From positions 24,554 through 88,553 of the forward strand of contig NZ_PQHW01000014.1 in the NCBI RefSeq assembly GCF_003385215.1: a stretch of 64,000 nt of DNA, written 5' to 3'. Under the pieces are notes generated by a model. The model had not been told where the DNA came from. It did not search any database and saw nothing but the letters and a program-made list of their open reading frames with translations. Of the stretch, positions 35,654-45,352 are shown one piece after another. Numbering within the stretch: the first letter of the stretch is position 1; each line of letters opens with the position of its first letter. Origin of the DNA: Amycolatopsis thermalba (GTDB lineage: Bacteria; Actinomycetota; Actinomycetes; Mycobacteriales; Pseudonocardiaceae). The position numbers and the translations under genes were made by a program.

Positions 35654-36487
35654 ATGGGTATTCGTAAGTACAAGCCGACGACTCCGGGCCGCCGTGGCTC
35701 GAGCGTGTCGGACTTCGCCGAGATCACCCGGTCGGAGCCGGAGAAGTCGCTGCTGCGCCCGCTGAGCAAGTCGGGCGGCCGCAACTCCTCGGGCAAGATC
35801 ACCACCCGGCACAAGGGTGGCGGCCACAAGCGGGCCTACCGGGTCATCGACTTCCGGCGCAACGACAAGGACGGCATCCCGGCCAAGGTCGCGCACATCG
35901 AGTACGACCCCAACCGGTCCGCCCGCATCGCGCTGCTGCACTACGCCGACGGCGAGAAGCGCTACATCATCGCGCCGGACAAGCTCAAGCAGGGTGACAC
36001 CGTCGAGGCCGGCCCGCGGGCCGACATCAAGCCGGGCAACAACCTGCCGCTGCGCAACATCCCGGTCGGCACCGTGGTGCACGCGATCGAGCTCCGCCCC
36101 GGTGGCGGCGCGAAGATCGCCCGCTCGGCCGGCGCCCGCGTGCAGCTGGTCGCCAAGGACGGCCCGTACGCCCAGCTGCGGATGCCCTCGGGCGAAATCC
36201 GCAACGTGGACGTGCGCAACCGCGCCACCGTCGGCGAGGTCGGCAACTCCGAGCACCAGAACATCAACTGGGGCAAGGCGGGCCGCAACCGCTGGCGCGG
36301 CAAGCGCCCGACCGTCCGTGGTGTCGTCATGAACCCGGTCGACCACCCGCACGGTGGTGGTGAGGGCAAGACCTCGGGTGGTCGCCACCCGGTCAACCCG
36401 AACGGCAAGCCGGAGGGCCGCACCCGCCGCCGCAAGCCGTCCGACGCACTGATCGTCCGCCGCCGGCGTACCGGCAAGAAGCGCTGA
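35654..36487 (+). CDS. rplB: 50S ribosomal protein L2
   Basis: L2 is among the most conserved 23S-binding proteins and is needed for subunit association and peptidyl transfer. The 277 residues include [20 protein letters not shown] and the C-terminal [20 protein letters not shown], which carries the functionally important histidine. ATG 35654 follows AAGGGACGG. Confidence 0.97.
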   Translation: MGIRKYKPTTPGRRGSSVSDFAEITRSEPEKSLLRPLSKSGGRNSSGKITTRHKGGGHKRAYRVIDFRRNDKDGIPAKVAHIEYDPNRSARIALLHYADGEKRYIIAPDKLKQGDTVEAGPRADIKPGNNLPLRNIPVGTVVHAIELRPGGGAKIARSAGARVQLVAKDGPYAQLRMPSGEIRNVDVRNRATVGEVGNSEHQNINWGKAGRNRWRGKRPTVRGVVMNPVDHPHGGGEGKTSGGRHPVNPNGKPEGRTRRRKPSDALIVRRRRTGKKR

Positions 36488-36505
36488 GCAGGGAGGTAAG
36501 ACAAC

Positions 36506-36787
36506 ATGCCGCGCAGCCTGAAGAAGGGCCCGTTCGTGGACGACCACCTGCTCAAGAAGGTGGACGCGCTCAACGAGTCGGGCAAGAAGACCGTGATCAA
36601 GACCTGGTCCCGCCGGTCCACGATCATCCCGGACATGCTGGGTCACACCATCGCGGTGCACGACGGCCGCAAGCACGTGCCGGTGTTCGTCAGCGAGGCC
36701 ATGGTCGGCCACAAGCTTGGCGAGTTCGCTCCGACGCGGACCTTCAAGGGTCACGTCAAGGATGACCGGAAGTCGCGCCGCCGCTGA
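36506..36787 (+). CDS. rpsS: 30S ribosomal protein S19
   Basis: S19 is a head protein that contacts the A-site tRNA region and S13. The 93 residues include [20 protein letters not shown], the motif [20 protein letters not shown] and [17 protein letters not shown] 36506 follows GGGAGGTAAGACA. Confidence 0.97.
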   Translation: MPRSLKKGPFVDDHLLKKVDALNESGKKTVIKTWSRRSTIIPDMLGHTIAVHDGRKHVPVFVSEAMVGHKLGEFAPTRTFKGHVKDDRKSRRR

Positions 36788-36818
36788 GCGGGCACACGAG
36801 AGTTAGGGAAAGCAAGCG

Positions 36819-37220
36819 ATGACAGCCCCAGAAACCGCTCCGGCCCAGGTGGCCGTGGCGCGGGCTCGCTTCGTCCGGGACTCGCCGACGAAGGTGCGCC
36901 GGGTGATCGAGCTGATCAAGGGTCTTAGCGCCGCCGAAGCCCTCGCCGTGCTCCGGTTCTCGCCGTACGCGGCGAGCCAGCCGGTGGCGAAGGTGCTCGC
37001 GAGCGCCGTGGCCAACGCCGAGAACAACCTCAACCTGGACCCGGACACGCTGTTCGTGAAGAACGCGTACGCCGACGAGGGGCCGACCCTCAAGCGCATC
37101 CAGCCGCGTGCCCAGGGCCGTGCGTACCGGATCCGGAAGCGGACCAGCCACATCACGGTCGAGGTGGAGTCGCGTCCGGAAGCGAAGAAGAGCGGTAAGA
37201 AGAAGGCAGGTGGCCGCTAG
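36819..37220 (+). CDS. rplV: 50S ribosomal protein L22
   Basis: L22 lines the exit tunnel with a beta hairpin that interacts with macrolides. The 133 residues include [20 protein letters not shown], the hairpin region [19 protein letters not shown], and a short basic tail. ATG 36819 follows TAGGGAAAG. Its TAG stop shares one base with the rpsC GTG. Confidence 0.96.
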   Translation: MTAPETAPAQVAVARARFVRDSPTKVRRVIELIKGLSAAEALAVLRFSPYAASQPVAKVLASAVANAENNLNLDPDTLFVKNAYADEGPTLKRIQPRAQGRAYRIRKRTSHITVEVESRPEAKKSGKKKAGGR

Positions 37221-38065
37221 TGGGCCAGAAGATCAACCCGCACGGCTTCCGGCTGGGAATCACCACCGACTGGAAGTCGCGCTGGTACGCCGACAAGCAG
37301 TACGCGGAGTACGTGGCGGAGGACGTCAAGATCCGCAAGCTGCTCTCCACCGGCATGGAGCGCGCCGGCATCTCCAAGGTCGAGATCGAGCGCACCCGTG
37401 ACCGCGTGCGCGTGGACATCCACACCGCGCGTCCGGGCATCGTGATCGGCCGCCGCGGCGCGGAGGCCGACCGGATCCGCGGCTCGCTGGAGAAGCTGAC
37501 CGGCAAGCAGGTCCAGCTGAACATCCTCGAGGTCAAGAACCCCGAGGCCGACGCGCAGCTGGTCGCCCAGAGCGTCGCCGAGCAGCTGTCCAACCGCGTG
37601 GCGTTCCGCCGCGCGATGCGCAAGGCGATCCAGACGACCATGCGCTCGTCGCAGGTCAAGGGCATCCGCGTGCAGTGCAGCGGCCGTCTCGGCGGTGCCG
37701 AGATGTCGCGGTCGGAGCACTACCGCGACGGCCGGGTCCCGCTGCACACGCTGCGCGCGGACATCGACTACGGCTTCTTCGAGGCCCGCACCACCTTCGG
37801 CCGCATCGGCGTGAAGGTGTGGATCTACAAGGGCGACCTGGTCGGCGGCCTGAAGGCCAAGGCCGAGCGGGACGCCGCGGCCGCCAACGAGCGTCCGCGC
37901 CGGGAGCGTCCGTCGCGCCCGCGCCGGTCTGGCGCGCAGGGCACGACGCCGACCTCGACCGAAGCCGGCCGCGCCGCTGCCGCCGCGAAGGCCGACACGG
38001 ATGTCGCGACCAGCGAGGCGCCCGCGCAGGGCTCGCCGGACGCGGCCGAGAAGACGGAGGGCTGA
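37220..38065 (+). CDS. rpsC: 30S ribosomal protein S3
   Basis: S3 forms the mRNA entry channel and has helicase activity with S4 and S5. The 281 residues contain the KH domain ([20 protein letters not shown]) and the C-terminal domain ([33 protein letters not shown]). The last ~65 residues are a low-complexity Arg-then-Ala/Thr/Glu tail, as in other actinobacteria. GTG 37220. Confidence 0.96.
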   Translation: MGQKINPHGFRLGITTDWKSRWYADKQYAEYVAEDVKIRKLLSTGMERAGISKVEIERTRDRVRVDIHTARPGIVIGRRGAEADRIRGSLEKLTGKQVQLNILEVKNPEADAQLVAQSVAEQLSNRVAFRRAMRKAIQTTMRSSQVKGIRVQCSGRLGGAEMSRSEHYRDGRVPLHTLRADIDYGFFEARTTFGRIGVKVWIYKGDLVGGLKAKAERDAAAANERPRRERPSRPRRSGAQGTTPTSTEAGRAAAAAKADTDVATSEAPAQGSPDAAEKTEG

Positions 38066-38068
38066 GGC

Positions 38069-38487
<419 letters not shown>

Positions 38488-38488
<1 letters not shown>

Positions 38489-38736
38489 TGGCGCAGGCAG
38501 GTGTCGCCGCCGCAGAGCTGCGTGAGCTCACCAACGAGGAGCTCGTGCTGCGCCTGAAGGAGGCCAAGGAGGAGCTGTTCAACCTCCGCTTCCAGATGGC
38601 CACCGGGCAGCTGGACAACAACCGCCGCCTCCGCACCGTCCGTGCCGACATCGCTCGGATCTACACGGTCATGCGGGAGCGCGAGCTCGGTCTGTCCGTT
38701 TCCCCCGACGCCGAGAATGAAGAAGGTGCTGCCTGA
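38488..38736 (+). CDS. rpmC: 50S ribosomal protein L29
   Basis: L29 is a small helical protein near the exit tunnel. The 82 residues contain [20 protein letters not shown] and [20 protein letters not shown] followed by [17 protein letters not shown] short acidic tail follows. It shares single bases with rplP and rpsQ at its ends. Confidence 0.95.
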
Positions 38737-39041
38737 TGAGTGAGCAGACCCCAGAGCTCGCCGCGCAGCCGGTCCAGAGTGCCGAAAGCGGTCGCAACTA
38801 CCGGAAGGTCCGCGAGGGCTACGTCGTCTCGGACAAGATGGACAAGACGATCGTGGTCGAGCTCGAGGACCGCAAGAAGCACCGCCGCTACGGCAAGGTT
38901 CTCCGCTCCACCAGCAAGGTGAAGGCGCACGACGAGGAGAACACCGCCGGCATCGGTGACCGCGTGATCCTCATGGAGACCCGCCCGACCTCGGCCACCA
39001 AGCGGTGGCGGCTCGTGCGGATCGTGGAGAAGGCCAAGTAA
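38736..39041 (+). CDS. rpsQ: 30S ribosomal protein S17
   Basis: S17 is a primary 16S-binding protein. The 101 residues carry a ~20-residue N-terminal extension, then [20 protein letters not shown] and [20 protein letters not shown], ending [19 protein letters not shown]. The gap to rplN is 78 nt, the first sizeable break in the S10/spc string, and may mark a promoter or processing site. Confidence 0.96.
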   Translation: MSEQTPELAAQPVQSAESGRNYRKVREGYVVSDKMDKTIVVELEDRKKHRRYGKVLRSTSKVKAHDEENTAGIGDRVILMETRPTSATKRWRLVRIVEKAK

Positions 39042-39119
39042 TCGGAGGCCCACTCGGGCCTCCTCCGTTCCGCCAGGCTCACCGCCGCGTGAGAACCGGC
39101 GCGACATACAGGAGTTGAC

Positions 39120-39488
39120 GTGATCCAGCAGGAGTCGCGGCTGCGAGTCGCCGACAACACGGGTGCCAAGGAGATCCTCTGCATCCGCGTGCTCGGTGGC
39201 TCGGGACGGCGCTACGCGGGTATCGGCGACATCATCGTCGCCACCGTCAAGGACGCCATCCCGGCTGCCGGGGTGAAGAAGGGTGACGTGGTCAAGGCCG
39301 TCGTCGTCCGCACGACGAAGGAGCGGCGTCGCCCGGACGGCTCCTACATCAAGTTCGACGAGAACGCCGCCGTGCTCATCAAGAACGACAACGAGCCGCG
39401 CGGCACCCGCATCTTCGGCCCGGTCGGCCGTGAGCTGCGTGACCGCAAGTTCATGAAGATCATCTCGCTGGCGCCGGAGGTGCTCTGA
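39120..39488 (+). CDS. rplN: 50S ribosomal protein L14
   Basis: L14 contributes to subunit bridges B5 and B8 and binds silencing factor RsfS. The 122 residues match: [39 protein letters not shown] and [23 protein letters not shown] 39120 follows CAGGAGTTGAC. Confidence 0.97.
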   Translation: MIQQESRLRVADNTGAKEILCIRVLGGSGRRYAGIGDIIVATVKDAIPAAGVKKGDVVKAVVVRTTKERRRPDGSYIKFDENAAVLIKNDNEPRGTRIFGPVGRELRDRKFMKIISLAPEVL

Positions 39489-39802
39489 TGAAGGTGAAGA
39501 AGGGCGACACGGTCGTCGTCATCGCCGGCAAGGACAAGGGCGCCAAGGGCAAGGTCATCAAGGCCTACCCGGAGCGCCAGCGGGTGCTGGTCGAGGGCGT
39601 GAACCGGATCAAGAAGCACACCCGGATCTCGCAGACCCAGCGCGGCGCGCAGTCCGGCGGCATCGTGACCCAGGAGGCCCCGATCCACGTGTCGAACGTG
39701 ATGGTCGTGGACTCCGACGGCAAGCCGACCCGCGTGGGCTACCGCATCGGCGAGGACGGCAAGAAGGTTCGCATCTCGCGCCGGACCGGTAAGGACATCT
39801 GA
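39488..39802 (+). CDS. rplX: 50S ribosomal protein L24
   Basis: L24 is an assembly initiator at the tunnel exit, with a KOW motif. The 104 residues include [20 protein letters not shown] and [20 protein letters not shown]. Shares single bases with rplN and rplE. Confidence 0.96.
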   Translation: MKVKKGDTVVVIAGKDKGAKGKVIKAYPERQRVLVEGVNRIKKHTRISQTQRGAQSGGIVTQEAPIHVSNVMVVDSDGKPTRVGYRIGEDGKKVRISRRTGKDI

Positions 39803-40365
39803 TGACGACCGCAGAGAAGATCGTGCCGCGGTTGAAGACGCGGTACCGCGAAGAGATCAAGGGCGAGCTCCGCAGCGAGTTCGGCTACGAGAACGTCCAC
39901 CAGATCCCGGGCGTGGTCAAGGTCGTCGTCAACATGGGTGTCGGCGACGCCGCGCGGGACAGCAAGCTGATCGACGGTGCGATCCGCGACCTCGCGGCCA
40001 TCACCGGTCAGAAGCCCGAGGTGCGCCGGGCGCGCAAGTCCATCGCGCAGTTCAAGCTGCGCGAGGGCCAGCCGATCGGTGCGCGCGTGACCCTGCGCGG
40101 CGACCGCATGTGGGAGTTCCTGGACCGGCTGCTGACGATCGCGCTGCCGCGTATCCGTGACTTCCGCGGGCTGTCGGCCAAGCAGTTCGACGGCAACGGC
40201 AACTACACCTTCGGTCTCAACGAGCAGTCGATGTTCCACGAGATCGACCCCGACTCCATCGACCGCCCCCGCGGCATGGACGTCACCGTTGTCACCACCG
40301 CTACCACCGACGACGAGGGCCGCGCGCTGCTCCGCAAGCTCGGCTTCCCGTTCAAGGAGAACTGA
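39802..40365 (+). CDS. rplE: 50S ribosomal protein L5
   Basis: L5 binds 5S rRNA and the P-site tRNA region. The 187 residues include [40 protein letters not shown] and [20 protein letters not shown]. It ends [13 protein letters not shown] 39802 overlaps rplX by one base. Confidence 0.97.
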   Translation: MTTAEKIVPRLKTRYREEIKGELRSEFGYENVHQIPGVVKVVVNMGVGDAARDSKLIDGAIRDLAAITGQKPEVRRARKSIAQFKLREGQPIGARVTLRGDRMWEFLDRLLTIALPRIRDFRGLSAKQFDGNGNYTFGLNEQSMFHEIDPDSIDRPRGMDVTVVTTATTDDEGRALLRKLGFPFKEN

Positions 40366-40550
40366 TGGCCAAGAAGGCTCTGATCGCCAAGGCGGCCCGC
40401 AAGCCGAAGTTCAAGGTGCGTGCCTACACGCGCTGCAACAAGTGCGGCCGGCCCCACTCGGTGTTCCGCAAGTTCGGACTGTGCCGGGTTTGCCTGCGCG
40501 AGATGGCGCACGCGGGCGAACTCCCCGGTGTGTCCAAGTCCAGCTGGTAG
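40365..40550 (+). CDS. rpsZ: 30S ribosomal protein S14, zinc-binding type Z
   Basis: The short zinc-ribbon form of S14, 61 residues ([20 protein letters not shown]). Two C-x2-C pairs, [17 protein letters not shown] and RVCLRE, bind zinc. Actinobacteria often keep a zinc-free paralogue elsewhere for zinc starvation; none is in this window. Overlaps rplE by one base. Confidence 0.96.
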   Translation: MAKKALIAKAARKPKFKVRAYTRCNKCGRPHSVFRKFGLCRVCLREMAHAGELPGVSKSSW

Positions 40551-40624
40551 GAACGACAGAAGCTCCCACTTCGCCACAGGCCCTCTGAGCAGGGGGAACC
40601 AGGCGAGAAAGGTTGAAGGTCACC

Positions 40625-41023
40625 ATGACGATGACCGACCCCATCGCAGACTTCCTGACACGTCTGCGCAACGCCAACTCGGCGTATCACGACGAGGTCG
40701 TGGTGCCGCACTCGAAGCTCAAGGCGAACATCGCCGAGATCCTGAAGCGCGAGGGTTACATCTCGGGCTACCGGGACGAGCCGGGTGAGAAGCACAAGAA
40801 CCTCATCGTGGAACTGAAGTACGGCCGCAACCGCGAGCGCAGCATCGCCGGTCTGCGCCGCGTGTCCAAGCCGGGTCTGCGGGTGTACGCCAAGTCGACC
40901 GAGCTGCCGAGCGTGCTGGGCGGGCTGGGCATCGCGATCATCTCGACGTCGGGCGGCCTTCAGACCGACCGGCAGGCCAAGCGCAACGGTGTGGGCGGGG
41001 AAGTCCTCGCCTACGTCTGGTAA
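40625..41023 (+). CDS. rpsH: 30S ribosomal protein S8
   Basis: S8 is a central-domain assembly protein and an autogenous regulator of the spc operon in some bacteria. ATG 40625 gives 132 residues starting [20 protein letters not shown], matching homologues; TTG 40613 in the same frame would add four residues. Ends [20 protein letters not shown] then VLAYVW. A 74-nt gap separates it from rpsZ. Confidence 0.96.
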   Translation: MTMTDPIADFLTRLRNANSAYHDEVVVPHSKLKANIAEILKREGYISGYRDEPGEKHKNLIVELKYGRNRERSIAGLRRVSKPGLRVYAKSTELPSVLGGLGIAIISTSGGLQTDRQAKRNGVGGEVLAYVW

Positions 41024-41040
41024 CGGAAGGGAGAGCAGGC

Positions 41041-41580
41041 ATGTCGCGCATCGGTAAGCAGCCGATCACCGTCCCTTCCGGGGTCGAGGTGACCATCGAC
41101 GGCCAGAACATCTCGGTGAAGGGTCCCAAGGGCACCCTTTCCCACACTGTCGCCGAGCCGATCACGGTCGAGCGCGGTGAGGACGGTGCGCTGCTGGTCA
41201 AGCGCCCGGACGACGAGCGGGAGAGCCGTGCCCTGCACGGTCTGACCCGCACGCTGGTCAACAACCTGGTCGTGGGTGTGACCGAGGGTTACGAGAAGAA
41301 GCTCGAGATCCACGGTGTCGGTTACCGCGTCCAGGCCAAGGGCAGCAACCTCGAATTCGCCCTCGGCTACAGCCACCCCGTGCTGATCGAGGCGCCGGAA
41401 GGCATCACCTTCAAGGTCGAGACCCCGACCCGGTTCTCCGTGTCCGGCATCGACAAGCAGAAGGTCGGCCAGATCGCCGCGGTGATCCGCCGGCTCCGCC
41501 GTCCGGACCCGTACAAGGGCAAGGGGCTGCGCTACGAGGGTGAGCGCATCCGTCGCAAGGTCGGAAAGACGGGTAAGTGA
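41041..41580 (+). CDS. rplF: 50S ribosomal protein L6
   Basis: L6 binds near the sarcin-ricin loop and the factor-binding site. The 179 residues include [20 protein letters not shown], the two repeated L6 domains, and the C-terminal signature [23 protein letters not shown] 41041 follows GGAAGGGAGAGCAGGC. Confidence 0.97.
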   Translation: MSRIGKQPITVPSGVEVTIDGQNISVKGPKGTLSHTVAEPITVERGEDGALLVKRPDDERESRALHGLTRTLVNNLVVGVTEGYEKKLEIHGVGYRVQAKGSNLEFALGYSHPVLIEAPEGITFKVETPTRFSVSGIDKQKVGQIAAVIRRLRRPDPYKGKGLRYEGERIRRKVGKTGK

Positions 41581-41582
41581 TC

Positions 41583-41984
41583 ATGAGCGAAACGGCAACG
41601 AAGAAGCGGAAGCCGGTCGGCAAGGACATCTCGACCCGGCGCCGCGTCGCGAAGGCGCGCCGTCACTTCCGGCTTCGCAAGAAGGTCGGCGGGACCGCTC
41701 AGCGGCCCCGGCTGGTCATCCACCGGTCCTCGCGGCACATCACGGTCCAGGTGATCGACGACGTGGCCGGGCACACCCTGGCGTCGGCGTCGAGCCTCGA
41801 GGCCGACGTGCGTGCGCTCGAGGGCGACAAGAAGGCCAAGGCCGCCAAGGTCGGCGAGCTCGTGGCCGCCCGCGCCAAGGGTGCGGGCATCTCCAGCGTC
41901 GTGTTCGACCGCGGTGGCAACCGCTACCACGGCCGCATCGCCGCGCTGGCCGACGCCGCTCGCGAGGCGGGGTTGGAGTTCTGA
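41583..41984 (+). CDS. rplR: 50S ribosomal protein L18
   Basis: L18 binds 5S rRNA with L5. ATG 41583 ([20 protein letters not shown]) gives 133 residues; GTG 41577 is in frame and overlaps the rplF stop, so the true start could be six bases earlier. Conserved [20 protein letters not shown] and [20 protein letters not shown] are present. Confidence 0.95.
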   Translation: MSETATKKRKPVGKDISTRRRVAKARRHFRLRKKVGGTAQRPRLVIHRSSRHITVQVIDDVAGHTLASASSLEADVRALEGDKKAKAAKVGELVAARAKGAGISSVVFDRGGNRYHGRIAALADAAREAGLEF

Positions 41985-42021
41985 GAACCATGCACATGCT
42001 CGCGAATGGAAGGAAAGCCTG

Positions 42022-42651
42022 ATGCCGGGACGTACACGGCAGGGCGGTGGACAGGGCGGTCCGGGCGGCAACGACCGCGACCGTCGTGACCGCCGCGACC
42101 GCCGCGACGGTGGCCGTGGCGGGGCCGGCCAGGAGAAGACCCCGCACCTCGAGCGCGTCGTCGCGATCAACCGCGTCGCCAAGGTCGTGAAGGGTGGTCG
42201 TCGCTTCAGCTTCACCGCCCTGGTGGTCGTCGGTGACGGCGACGGTCAGGTCGGCGTCGGCTACGGCAAGGCCAAGGAAGTTCCCGCGGCCATCGCCAAG
42301 GGCGTCGAGGAAGCGAAGAAGAACTTCTTCCGCGTGCCCCGGATCGCCGGCACCATCCCGCACCCGATCCAGGGTGAGGAGGCCGCCGGTGTGGTCCTGC
42401 TCCGTCCGGCCAGCGCCGGTACCGGTGTCATCGCCGGTGGCCCGGTGCGTGCGGTGCTGGAGTGCGCGGGCGTGCACGACGTGCTGTCGAAGTCGCTGGG
42501 CTCCGACAACGCGATCAACATCGTGCACGCGACCGTGGCGGCCCTGAAGGGTCTCCAGCGTCCGGAGGAGGTGGCGGCCCGTCGCGGTCTGCCGCTCGAG
42601 GACGTCGCCCCGGCCCGGATGCTGCGTCAGCGCGCGGGACAGGGGGTCTGA
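42022..42651 (+). CDS. rpsE: 30S ribosomal protein S5
   Basis: S5 helps form the mRNA entry site and affects fidelity. ATG 42022, behind GGAAGGAAAGCCTG, gives 209 residues. A Gly/Arg/Asp-rich N-terminal extension of ~35 residues precedes the conserved [40 protein letters not shown] and [20 protein letters not shown]. Followed 1 nt later by rpmD. Confidence 0.96.
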   Translation: MPGRTRQGGGQGGPGGNDRDRRDRRDRRDGGRGGAGQEKTPHLERVVAINRVAKVVKGGRRFSFTALVVVGDGDGQVGVGYGKAKEVPAAIAKGVEEAKKNFFRVPRIAGTIPHPIQGEEAAGVVLLRPASAGTGVIAGGPVRAVLECAGVHDVLSKSLGSDNAINIVHATVAALKGLQRPEEVAARRGLPLEDVAPARMLRQRAGQGV

Positions 42652-42652
42652 C

Positions 42653-42838
42653 ATGGCTCAGCTCAAGGTGACCCAGGTCCGGAGCAAGATCGGCACCAAG
42701 CAGAACCACCGGGACACGCTGCGGACCCTCGGGCTGCGCAAGATCCGGCAGTCCGTGGTGCGCGAGGACACTCCGGAGGTCCGCGGTCTGATCCACACCG
42801 TCCGCCACCTCGTGACTGTTGAGGAGGTCAAGGCATGA
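42653..42838 (+). CDS. rpmD: 50S ribosomal protein L30
   Basis: A small 61-residue L30 ([40 protein letters not shown]). It overlaps rplO by 4 nt. The size and order rpsE-rpmD-rplO are canonical. Confidence 0.96.
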   Translation: MAQLKVTQVRSKIGTKQNHRDTLRTLGLRKIRQSVVREDTPEVRGLIHTVRHLVTVEEVKA

Positions 42839-43281
42839 CGGCCATCAAGATCCACCACCTGCGCCCGGCCCCGGGCGCCAAGCGCGAGAAGATCCGCGTC
42901 GGTCGTGGTGAGGGTTCGAAGGGCAAGACCGCCGGTCGCGGTACGAAGGGCACCAAGGCCCGGAAGAACGTGCCCGCCGGGTTCGAGGGTGGGCAGATGC
43001 CCATCCACATGCGGCTGCCGAAGCTGCGTGGGTTCAAGAACCGCTTCCGCACCGAGTACCAGCCGGTGAACGTCGGCGACATCGCCCGGGTCTTCCCGGA
43101 CGGTGGCGACGTCACCAAGGAGCAGCTGGTGGAGCGCGGTCTGGTTCGCAAGAACCAGCTCGTCAAGGTCCTCGGCAACGGCGACCTGAACGGCGTGAAG
43201 CTGAACGTCACCGCCGACAAGTTCTCCTCGTCCGCGAAGGAGAAGCTCGAGGCGGCGGGCGGCTCGGCCACCGAGCTCTGA
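42835..43281 (+). CDS. rplO: 50S ribosomal protein L15
   Basis: L15 is a late-assembly protein near the centre of the 50S. The 148 residues include the glycine-rich [20 protein letters not shown] and [20 protein letters not shown]. It is the last gene before a strong terminator; secY, normally next, is displaced by two unrelated genes. Confidence 0.96.
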   Translation: MTAIKIHHLRPAPGAKREKIRVGRGEGSKGKTAGRGTKGTKARKNVPAGFEGGQMPIHMRLPKLRGFKNRFRTEYQPVNVGDIARVFPDGGDVTKEQLVERGLVRKNQLVKVLGNGDLNGVKLNVTADKFSSSAKEKLEAAGGSATEL

Positions 43282-43295
43282 CGCTTTGACGCGGG

Positions 43296-43335
43296 ACGGC
43301 CCGCCGGTCTTCGGACCGGCGGGCCGTTCCTTTTT
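43296..43335 (+). terminator. Intrinsic terminator after rplO
   Basis: ACGGCCCGCCGGTC, TTCG loop, GACCGGCGGGCCGT, then TCCTTTTT. A perfect 14-bp stem closing the S10/spc transcription unit. Confidence 0.92.
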
Positions 43336-43361
43336 CCGGCCCTGGGTGCCACGATCGGGTG

Positions 43362-44270
43362 ATGTCGTTTCCCGGGGTTGCGCCGGGCCGTCGTCCCGGC
43401 TGGCACGGCGGTCGGATCGTGGGCGCCGTGCTGGCGCTGCTGGCCGCTGCGGCCGCCGTGACGGGCTCGTTCCTGGCGCTGTTCCTGGGCGAGCTGCTCT
43501 TCCAGGGCGAGGCGCAGCTGAAGCTGACGGTGACCGGTTGGGACCTGTCGGCGGAGGCGGTCGAGCCCGGGATCCCGACGGACACCTTCGGCAGCCCGGT
43601 CCGCAACGGCTACCTGCTGGCGGCCGCCGGGTTGCTGCTGCTCGTCGCGGCCGTGCTGGGCCTCGCCGCGGCCCGCCGGACCGCGGCGCCGGGCCGCAAG
43701 CTCGCCGCGGCACTGGCGACGGCGATCGGAGCGGCCTTCCTGCTGGCGACGACCGCGGGGATAGTGCTGCAGGGAGTCAGCCTGCACGAGAGTTTCCGCC
43801 CAACAGGCGCCGCCGAGGACAACGGCGAGTTCACGACGGGGGACAGCTTCGGGCTCGGCTTCTGGCTGGTGGCCGGGGCGACCCTGGCGGCGATCGCGGC
43901 CGCGGTACTGGCCACGACCCGCGGCCGGCGCGCCCCGGACCTGACCACGCCGCGCTACGGAGTCCCCGCGCCGCCCGGCTACCAGCCCGGACCCCAGTTC
44001 CCGGCGCCGACAAGACACTGGCCCACGGGCGAGCCCTACCCGAGCGGCCAGGGCATGCCGCCACACGCCGGCTTCGCCCCCGGACCCCCGCAGGCTCCAC
44101 AGCCGCCGGGCCAGCCGGACCTGGGCCGCCCGCCCGGAGGGCAGGCAGCTACGGGGCAGCCGGACCAGGGCTGGTCGCCCACGGCGCAGGCGGGCCCCGG
44201 CGCGGACACTTCGCCGGAGGAGTCACCACGGCCCGAGCAGCGACCCGGAGCCGACCGGCCGCAGCTGTAG
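43362..44270 (+). CDS. Four-helix membrane protein with proline-rich tail, unknown
   Basis: The 302-residue product has four predicted transmembrane helices: IVGAVLALLAAAAAVTGSFL, LLAAAGLLLLVAAVLGLAA, ALATAIGAAFLLATTAGIVL and GLGFWLVAGATLAAIAAAVL. A ~110-residue hydrophilic tail rich in Pro, Gly and Gln follows. ATG 43362 is chosen; GTG 43359 is directly adjacent. No Shine-Dalgarno site is obvious and it starts only 27 nt after the rplO terminator, so the transcript may be leaderless or short-led. No function can be assigned. It and the next gene separate rplO from secY. Confidence 0.75.
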   Translation: MSFPGVAPGRRPGWHGGRIVGAVLALLAAAAAVTGSFLALFLGELLFQGEAQLKLTVTGWDLSAEAVEPGIPTDTFGSPVRNGYLLAAAGLLLLVAAVLGLAAARRTAAPGRKLAAALATAIGAAFLLATTAGIVLQGVSLHESFRPTGAAEDNGEFTTGDSFGLGFWLVAGATLAAIAAAVLATTRGRRAPDLTTPRYGVPAPPGYQPGPQFPAPTRHWPTGEPYPSGQGMPPHAGFAPGPPQAPQPPGQPDLGRPPGGQAATGQPDQGWSPTAQAGPGADTSPEESPRPEQRPGADRPQL

Positions 44271-44381
44271 CCCGAACCGGAGCGGCCAGGTAGCCACGGC
44301 CGCCACCGCGACGACAGCGTGACGTCCTCGCCAGCCGCCGCGCTCCGAACAGCCGCTCAGCGCGCACCGCCCAGCGCGACC

Positions 44382-44536
44382 GGTCGCCCACCGCGCACCA
44401 GTCGCCCACCGCGGACTGGGCGCCCGGCGCGGACCGGCCGGTCATCGCGCACCGGCCACCCACCGCCCACCCAGCGCGCACCGGTCGCCCACCGCGCACC
44501 GGTCGCCCACCGCGCACCGGCCGCCCAGCCCACAAC
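44382..44536. repeat. 18-bp tandem repeat (minisatellite)
   Basis: About eight consecutive units resembling GGTCGCCCACCGCGCACC, several of them exact and others diverged. The 18-bp period is a multiple of three, so all frames are open, and a reverse-strand frame reads GARWAT and RPVRGGR repeats. There is no start site, conserved domain or balanced composition, so I treat it as non-coding. The remainder of 44271-44574 shows nothing else. Confidence 0.8.
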
Positions 44537-44574
44537 CACTCCCGAACCAGCCACCCCACCACTACCGTCACCCC

Positions 44575-45174
44575 ATGACCTGGTTGCTCGTCTTCCTCGG
44601 TGCCGCCATGCTCATCGCCCTCACGCCGGGGGCCAACAACCTTCTCGGGCTGCACCACGGGATTCAGCACGGCCTTCCGCGGGCGCTCGCGGGGCTGCTC
44701 GGGCGCCTGGCCGCCTTCACCCTCATGATCGGCGCCGTCGCGGGTGGGCTGGGGCAGCTGCTCGCCGCCTCCGAGCCGGCGCTCACCGTCATCAAGTGGG
44801 CCGGCGTGGCCTACCTCGTCTGGCTCGCGGTCCGCCTCCTGCGCGCCAAACCCCAGCCCGCGCAGGCCCCGCCGCCGGGACCCGTGCTGCGCAAGGAGTT
44901 CCTCGTCGCCATCACCAACCCCAAGGCGATCCTCATCTTCACCGCCTTCGTGCCGCAGTTCGTCGACCCCGCGCACGGCTCGCCCACCGCCCAGATCGCC
45001 GTCCTCGGCGCCGTCTACCTGCTCGCCGAGTTCCTCGCCGGCACCGCCTACGCCGCGGTCGGCGCCGCGCTCAAGGCCGTCCGCCTGAGCGCCCGCGCCC
45101 GCCGCAACATGGACCGCGGCACCGGAGTCGTCCTGCTCGGCATGGCCGGCACGCTGGCCGCCTCCGGCTCATAA
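44575..45174 (+). CDS. LysE/RhtB family amino-acid exporter
   Basis: An inner-membrane exporter of the LysE/RhtB superfamily, 199 residues and six predicted helices. The family N-terminal motif LIALTPGANNLLGLHHGIQH (PGANN near residue 18) and the central ITNPKAILIFTAFVPQFVDP are clear. Substrates of the family include lysine, threonine and homoserine lactones; the actual one cannot be predicted. ATG 44575 lies just past the minisatellite. Confidence 0.85.
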   Translation: MTWLLVFLGAAMLIALTPGANNLLGLHHGIQHGLPRALAGLLGRLAAFTLMIGAVAGGLGQLLAASEPALTVIKWAGVAYLVWLAVRLLRAKPQPAQAPPPGPVLRKEFLVAITNPKAILIFTAFVPQFVDPAHGSPTAQIAVLGAVYLLAEFLAGTAYAAVGAALKAVRLSARARRNMDRGTGVVLLGMAGTLAASGS

Positions 45175-45210
45175 CACGGCCTACCTCACAGCCCTCCAAC
45201 CCCCGGCTGT

Positions 45211-45216
45211 TAGAGT
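45211..45216 (+). promoter_or_regulatory. Possible -10 box of the secY promoter
   Basis: TAGAGT lies about 140 nt upstream of secY, after the LysE gene. There is no recognisable -35. secY needs a local promoter because rplO ends in a terminator. Confidence 0.35.
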
Positions 45217-45352
45217 CGGGCGACGCGCTTCGGGGACCCATCTGCCCCGGAGCGCTGCTGGCTTGCCAGCGACATGGTGTTCCTGCCGGCCAGCGTGCCG
45301 GCCAAGCCGATCGCCGGTGACACCCACCGGCGACGCCGAGGAGGTCCCCCGC

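Noticed and set aside
44382..44536. CRISPR array
   Set aside because: Units are contiguous 18-mers with no unique spacers and no cas genes.
44357..44554. Reverse-strand repeat protein over the 18-bp minisatellite
   Set aside because: The 18-bp period keeps every frame open. The product is only a GARWAT/RPVRGGR repeat with no RBS.
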